64,000 bases of DNA, from positions 62,001 to 126,000 of the forward strand of contig JBMNPH010000001.1 in the NCBI GenBank assembly GCA_050943495.1, written 5' to 3'. The stretch comes from Merdivicinus sp050943495. GTDB lineage: Bacteria > Bacillota > Clostridia > Oscillospirales > Ruminococcaceae. Shown here one piece after another: positions 60,163 through 64,000 of this stretch. The translations under genes were made by a program, and so were the position numbers. Every line of letters starts with the position of its first letter. Within the stretch, counting starts at the first letter, position 1. The notes below the pieces were generated by a model. The model was not told where the DNA came from and ran no database searches. It saw only the letters and a list, made by a program, of their open reading frames with translations.

Positions 60163-62694
60163 TTATGCGGTTTCGATGCTTGCATCTGCCTGAAGACTTA
60201 ATTTTTTCACGGCATTTTCACGCATCTTGTATTTCAGAATTTTTCCGGCTGCATTCATCGGGAAGCTATCTACAAAATCAACGTAACGAGGAGTTTTATG
60301 CTTTGCCATATGAGAGGCAACATATTCTTTCAGTTCCTCTTCGGTCATTGACTCGCCTGGCTTCAGAATAACACAAGCCATAATTTCTTCACCATATGCC
60401 TTATCCGGCACACCGATTACTTGTACATCTGAGACCTTCGGATGAGTGTAGATAAAGTCCTCGATTTCCTTCGGATAGATATTTTCACCGCCGCGGATAA
60501 TCATATCCTTAATGCGTCCGGTAATCTTATAGTTACCGTTTTCATCACGGCGAGCGAGGTCTCCGGTATGGAGCCAGCCATCCTTATCGATAGCAGCAGC
60601 AGTAGCTGTAGGCATTTTATAATAGCCTTTCATGATATTGTAACCACGGGCAACAAATTCTCCGTCGACATTATCCGGGAGATCTTCTCCAGTTTCGGGA
60701 TCAACAATCTTGCATTCCACTCCAAACATTGCGCCGCCAACAGTATTAACACGGACATCAATAGAATCGGTCGTTTTGCTCATGGTACAACCGGGAGAAG
60801 CCTCGGTTTGACCATATGTGATGCAGATCTCTGACATATGCATTTTTTCAATGACATCCTGCATGACTTTGATCGGACACGGTGATCCAGCCATAATTCC
60901 GGTACGCATATGACTGAAGTCTGTTTTAGGAAAATTCTCGTGCGCCAACATGGCAATAAACATCGTTGGAACCCCATGAAAAGCTGTAATTTTTTCCTTG
61001 TCGATGCATTCCAGACCTTTACGCGGCGAAAATGCCGGAATAGGGCACATCGTAGTACCATGTGTCATAGAAGCAGTCATCGCCAGTACCATACCAAAAC
61101 AATGGAACATGGGTACCTGAATCATCAATTTATCAGCAGTAGAAAGATCCATGCAGTCTCCAATAGCTTTACCATTATTCACAACATTGTAATGCGTGAG
61201 CATAACCCCTTTAGGAAATCCAGTCGTACCGGAAGTGTACTGCATGTTGCAAACATCGTGCTTATTGATAGCGGCCGCACGGCGGAACACTTCTTCAATC
61301 GGGACTTGTTTGGCGAGATCCAAGCTTTCCTGCCAAGTATAACAGCCAGGTTGTTTCGAATCAATGGTAATAATATTGCGCAGGAAGGGAAGACGGCGGA
61401 TATGGAGCGGCTGTCCCTTTTCCGCAGTTTCCAGTTCCGGACAAAGTTCTTTCATGATTCCGACATAATCGGAGTCTTTATAACCATCAATCATGACTAA
61501 GGTATGGGTATCGGACTGACGAAGCAGATATTCTGCCTCATGAATTTTGTAAGCGGTATTGACCGTTACCAGAACCGCACCAATTTTGGTGGTGGCCCAG
61601 AAAGTGATATACCACTGTGGCACGTTAGTTGCCCAAATGGCAACATGATCGCCTGCTTTAACGCCCATTGCAATCAGGCTGCGTGCAAAAGTATCGACAT
61701 CATCCCGGAATTCCGCATAGGTCCGGGTATAATCCAAAGTTGTGTAACGGAATGCATACTGATCCGGAAATTCTTCCACCATCCGGTCCAGAACCTGCGG
61801 GAATGTCAGATCAATCAAAGTTTCTTTAGGCCAAACATACTTTCCAGTACCGGTGTGGTTATCATAAAGACGGCCGGTATCACGTACTTTACCGGTATAT
61901 TGGCTCATAAAATTAGCATAATGCGGGAAAACAATACCGGCGTCACTCAAATCCGGCGCATACTGTTTGAGCCACTCCAGAGAAAGGTAGCCCTCATAGT
62001 TAATGGAATTCAGAGTACGGATAATATCATCAATGGGCAGATCTCCATCTCCAAGCATACGGTATTCCACTTTTCCGTCTTGGATAACGGAATCTTTGAA
62101 ATGAGTATATTTGATGTAAGCACCAAGATTCTGTACTGTTTGTTCCGGAGATTCTCCAGCATAGCGATATGGATGATGAACATCCCAAAGCGCACCGATG
62201 TTATCGCTGGGAATCTGATTTAAAAGGTCACGCAGGCGAGCAGTATCAGCATAAACACCGTTAGTTTCCACAAGGAGAGTAACTCCCTTTTCTTCTGCAT
62301 ATGGAATCAATTCGCGCAGTGCATCCAACACGATTTCATCCGAAAAATCAGTAGTGGGAGCAGCTGTTAAATCTCCAAGCAGCCGGATGAAATAACTTCC
62401 CAGTTTTGCTGCAAGGTCGATGTACTCTTTGATTTCAGCAATCGTTTCCGTCCGTTTTTCCGGAAAGCGGAGCGAGCAGCCAGTCGAAAGACAGGGAATC
62501 TCCAGTCTTTTTTTATGAAGAAGCTCAATCGTAGCAGGAAGATTTTCCTCCTGGAAAGGACGTGCGTGAACAGAAAAGATATCATCACCTAGCCCACGCA
62601 ATTCGATTCCGGAAAAGCCGAAATCTTTTGCCATAGAGTAGATATCTTTCCAGTCAAAATCGGGACAGCCAAGGGTCGAAAATGCGAGCTTCAT
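60163..62694 (-). CDS. TIM-barrel isomerase fused to acyl-CoA synthetase
   Basis: An 843-residue two-enzyme fusion. Residues 1-265 form a xylose-isomerase-like TIM barrel with metal-site Glu143 (LVETNG), Asp171 and His in WDVHHP, His198 (YTHFKDS) and Glu240 (SLEW). Residues 290-830 are a complete AMP-forming acyl-CoA synthetase: P-loop YTSGTTGFPKG (487-497), YGQTE (627-631), Asp712 of HTGD, Arg727 of GRIKD and Lys818 in AAGKILK. The ATG at 62694 has AGGAGG 9 nt upstream. No stop or frameshift separates the halves. Joint function is unknown; the synthetase resembles FadD-type fatty acid ligases. Confidence 0.92.
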   Translation of the reverse strand: MKLAFSTLGCPDFDWKDIYSMAKDFGFSGIELRGLGDDIFSVHARPFQEENLPATIELLHKKRLEIPCLSTGCSLRFPEKRTETIAEIKEYIDLAAKLGSYFIRLLGDLTAAPTTDFSDEIVLDALRELIPYAEEKGVTLLVETNGVYADTARLRDLLNQIPSDNIGALWDVHHPYRYAGESPEQTVQNLGAYIKYTHFKDSVIQDGKVEYRMLGDGDLPIDDIIRTLNSINYEGYLSLEWLKQYAPDLSDAGIVFPHYANFMSQYTGKVRDTGRLYDNHTGTGKYVWPKETLIDLTFPQVLDRMVEEFPDQYAFRYTTLDYTRTYAEFRDDVDTFARSLIAMGVKAGDHVAIWATNVPQWYITFWATTKIGAVLVTVNTAYKIHEAEYLLRQSDTHTLVMIDGYKDSDYVGIMKELCPELETAEKGQPLHIRRLPFLRNIITIDSKQPGCYTWQESLDLAKQVPIEEVFRRAAAINKHDVCNMQYTSGTTGFPKGVMLTHYNVVNNGKAIGDCMDLSTADKLMIQVPMFHCFGMVLAMTASMTHGTTMCPIPAFSPRKGLECIDKEKITAFHGVPTMFIAMLAHENFPKTDFSHMRTGIMAGSPCPIKVMQDVIEKMHMSEICITYGQTEASPGCTMSKTTDSIDVRVNTVGGAMFGVECKIVDPETGEDLPDNVDGEFVARGYNIMKGYYKMPTATAAAIDKDGWLHTGDLARRDENGNYKITGRIKDMIIRGGENIYPKEIEDFIYTHPKVSDVQVIGVPDKAYGEEIMACVILKPGESMTEEELKEYVASHMAKHKTPRYVDFVDSFPMNAAGKILKYKMRENAVKKLSLQADASIETA

Positions 62695-62725
62695 GATTGT
62701 ATTCCTCCTGAATATTTTAAATGCG

Positions 62726-62747
62726 ACACTTTGATTAAACAAAGTGT
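62726..62747 (-). promoter_or_regulatory. Inverted repeat upstream of the fusion gene
   Basis: Perfect 8-bp arms ACACTTTG and CAAAGTGT around ATTAAA, 31 nt from the start codon and just downstream of a minus-strand TATAAT (62782-62777). The position suggests an operator in the early transcribed region. Confidence 0.55.
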
Positions 62748-62811
62748 TAAACCGCATAATGATAAGCTTTTTACTGATTATATCACATATAATTCGAAAT
62801 GTAAAGGGTTA

Positions 62812-62864
62812 TTTGAAATAATTTGCAATTATTTTGTTTTTTCACAATTTGAAATAATTATTTC
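62812..62864 (-). repeat. Repeated TTTGAAATAATT elements with palindrome
   Basis: TTTGAAATAATT occurs at 62812-62823 and 62848-62859, 36 bp apart. The second is part of a perfect palindrome GAAATAATTATTTC (62851-62864), and the first leads into AAATAATT-TGC-AATTATTT. The site lies between the divergent fusion and HAD genes, outside both promoters' cores, and looks like a two-site operator. Confidence 0.5.
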
Positions 62865-62891
62865 GTATTCTTTTGAACATTGATAGCACAG

Positions 62892-62920
62892 TTTACAAGA
62901 TTTTTAGAATATGATATGAT
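62892..62920 (+). promoter_or_regulatory. SigA-type promoter of the HAD gene
   Basis: TTTACA (62892-62897), 17-nt spacer, TATGAT (62915-62920). Confidence 0.72.
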
Positions 62921-62947
62921 AAGAAAAACATGGGAGGGGAGTAGAAT

Positions 62948-63502
62948 TTGAAAAAACTTATTTTATTTGTAGACAGTGGAGATACCTTTGTCGATGAAGC
63001 AACGGAGGTTCGGGACGAAAATGGGACGGTAGTTCATTCTGAAATGTTTCCGGGAGCGCAGGGGTTACTGGCAGATTGGCGCGATGCAGGTTATTCGGTT
63101 GTGCTGGTAGCAGACGGTACCGTTGCATCCTTTGAAAATATTTATCAGGAGAAGGGACTGTCGGATTGTTTTTGTAAGCGTGTCATATCGGAAGCAGTGG
63201 GAGTTTGCAAGCCGAATGCTGCCATGTTTGAAGAGGCGATGCGGGTAATGAATCTGGGTGAATCCGATAAAAAGCGGATTGTCATGATTGGGAATAATTT
63301 GGAACGGGATATTGTGGGCGCCAATCGGATGGGAATTCGTTCTATTTTTATTGCAGTTAGCAATAAAAGACGAAAATATCCGCTTTGTGAGGAAGAGATT
63401 CCAACCTATGTTGTGAAAAATCATACAGAATTACGAGCTTTGGTGGAGGTCTTGGAAATGCAGTTGGAGAATCAAGATATTTTGGAAATCAAGAATACAT
63501 AA
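62948..63502 (+). CDS. HAD-like hydrolase family protein, variant motif I
   Basis: A 184-residue haloacid dehalogenase-like protein starting with TTG, with GGAGGGGAG about 7 nt upstream. Motif I reads FVDSGDTFVDE: the nucleophile Asp9 is present, but the second Asp has changed places with Gly (D-S-G-D-T instead of D-x-D-G-T). Motif II is VVLVADGT, motif III Lys lies in GVCKPNAAMF, and motif IV is MIGNNLERDIVGANRMGI. Phosphatase activity is uncertain given the altered acid. It is a single-gene unit, divergent from the fusion gene. Confidence 0.82.
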   Translation: MKKLILFVDSGDTFVDEATEVRDENGTVVHSEMFPGAQGLLADWRDAGYSVVLVADGTVASFENIYQEKGLSDCFCKRVISEAVGVCKPNAAMFEEAMRVMNLGESDKKRIVMIGNNLERDIVGANRMGIRSIFIAVSNKRRKYPLCEEEIPTYVVKNHTELRALVEVLEMQLENQDILEIKNT

Positions 63503-63505
63503 TAG

Positions 63506-63541
63506 AAAAAACACCGTCCGAATCCGAACGGTGTTTTTTTT
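63506..63541 (+). terminator. Terminator between HAD gene and upp
   Basis: AAAAACACCGT and ACGGTGTTTTT pair around a short middle and are followed by further T residues; works for both convergent genes. Confidence 0.92.
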
Positions 63542-63549
63542 AACTGAAT

Positions 63550-64000
63550 TTATTTTGTTCCGAAAATACGGTCGCCAGCATCGCCGAGGCCTGGAACAAT
63601 ATACTTATGGTCATTGAGGCATTCATCCTTTGCAGCCGCGTAGATTTGAACATCGGGATGTGCTTTGGATAATGCTTCCAGTCCTTCGGGAGCAGCAATG
63701 ATACACAGGAATTTAATGTTGGTAACACCCTTGTTTTTGAGCTGGGTAATGGCATCAATAGCGCTGCCGCCGGTTGCCAACATGGGATCCAGTACGATAA
63801 CTTCCCGTTTTGTGATGTCAGAAGGGAGTTTGCAGTAATATTCATGCGGCTCGAAAGTATCGGGATCGCGATACATACCAATATGGCCGATTTTTGCAGC
63901 CGGAACGAGATTCAACATTCCCTCCACCATTCCGAGTCCTGCACGAAGAATCGGAACAAAAGCGACTTTTCGGCCGCTGATAACTTTCGTTTTGGCAATG
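63550..64000 (-). CDS. upp: Uracil phosphoribosyltransferase, 5'-truncated
   Basis: The C-terminal 150 or so residues of Upp, which salvages uracil to UMP with PRPP. The open frame runs off the right edge; the visible start of the fragment reads IAKTKVISGRKVAFVPILRAG. The PRPP-binding motif VLDPMLATGGSAIDAI and the C-terminal YIVPGLGDAGDRIFGTK are diagnostic. A Met within the fragment (63930) is not the true start because the conserved LRAGLGMVEGML region continues upstream of it. Confidence 0.95.
   Translation of the reverse strand, partial: IAKTKVISGRKVAFVPILRAGLGMVEGMLNLVPAAKIGHIGMYRDPDTFEPHEYYCKLPSDITKREVIVLDPMLATGGSAIDAITQLKNKGVTNIKFLCIIAAPEGLEALSKAHPDVQIYAAAKDECLNDHKYIVPGLGDAGDRIFGTK

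Noticed and set aside
1..64000. CRISPR arrays, tRNA or rRNA genes, insertion sequences, prophage
   Set aside because: No spaced repeat array, cloverleaf, rRNA segment, transposase or phage gene was seen on either strand.

Overview
The window reads as chromosomal core sequence of an anaerobic, low-to-mid GC Firmicute, most likely a member of the Clostridia close to the Ruminococcaceae/Oscillospiraceae. The signs are textbook SigA promoters (TTGACA-17-TATAAT types), AGGAGG ribosome sites, a two-subunit class I fumarase, a split ferredoxin-type glutamate synthase, type III glutamine synthetase beside an ANTAR regulator, LL-diaminopimelate aminotransferase, FloA/NfeD and a gut-clostridial set of sugar genes. 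I see no rRNA, tRNA, phage, transposon or CRISPR array. The genus is inference; no marker gene settles it.

Layout: 1-3.6 kb holds a truncated asnB, an amidohydrolase and a lone fumarase alpha subunit. 3.7-15.4 kb is housekeeping: hpf, a GT2/YfhO pair likely to glycosylate a wall polymer, a yfbR-like nucleotidase, degV, two TIM-barrel sugar isomerases, a YibE/F membrane protein, nrdR and secDF. 15.5-24 kb has queT behind a structured leader with a predicted pseudoknot (candidate preQ1 riboswitch), putP, pcrA, a GH3 glycosidase and an sdpR-sdpI-like pair with a perfect operator palindrome. 24-28.8 kb is a minus-strand block in which a sensor kinase and a LytTR response regulator flank nfeD and floA. 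28.9-42.6 kb carries three AraC regulators, ybaK, an anion transporter, pyrophosphatase, a GH4 alpha-galactosidase, a membrane glycerophosphodiesterase, MscS, a 52-residue protein, an RNA methylase and a three-gene sugar catabolic operon (isomerase, Gfo/Idh/MocA dehydrogenase, isomerase).

42.7-60.1 kb is a nitrogen island. Leftward runs a glutamate synthase split into glutaminase, FMN/Fe-S and GXGXG subunits, then a type I glutamine synthetase and an ANTAR protein. Rightward run glnN, an Amt-PII fusion, asnB, purA, pyrG, purF, dapF and dapL. Together these import ammonium, fix it into glutamine and glutamate, and spend glutamine or aspartate nitrogen on asparagine, AMP, CTP, purines and lysine/peptidoglycan precursors. 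The two divergent transcripts have strong promoters and leaders that share a 10-mer inside hairpins; the glnN hairpin is a terminator, so antitermination by the neighbouring ANTAR protein is an attractive but untested idea.

60.1-64 kb holds an unusual 843-residue fusion of a xylose-isomerase-like TIM barrel with an acyl-CoA synthetase, a HAD-like protein with an altered motif I, and the end of upp.
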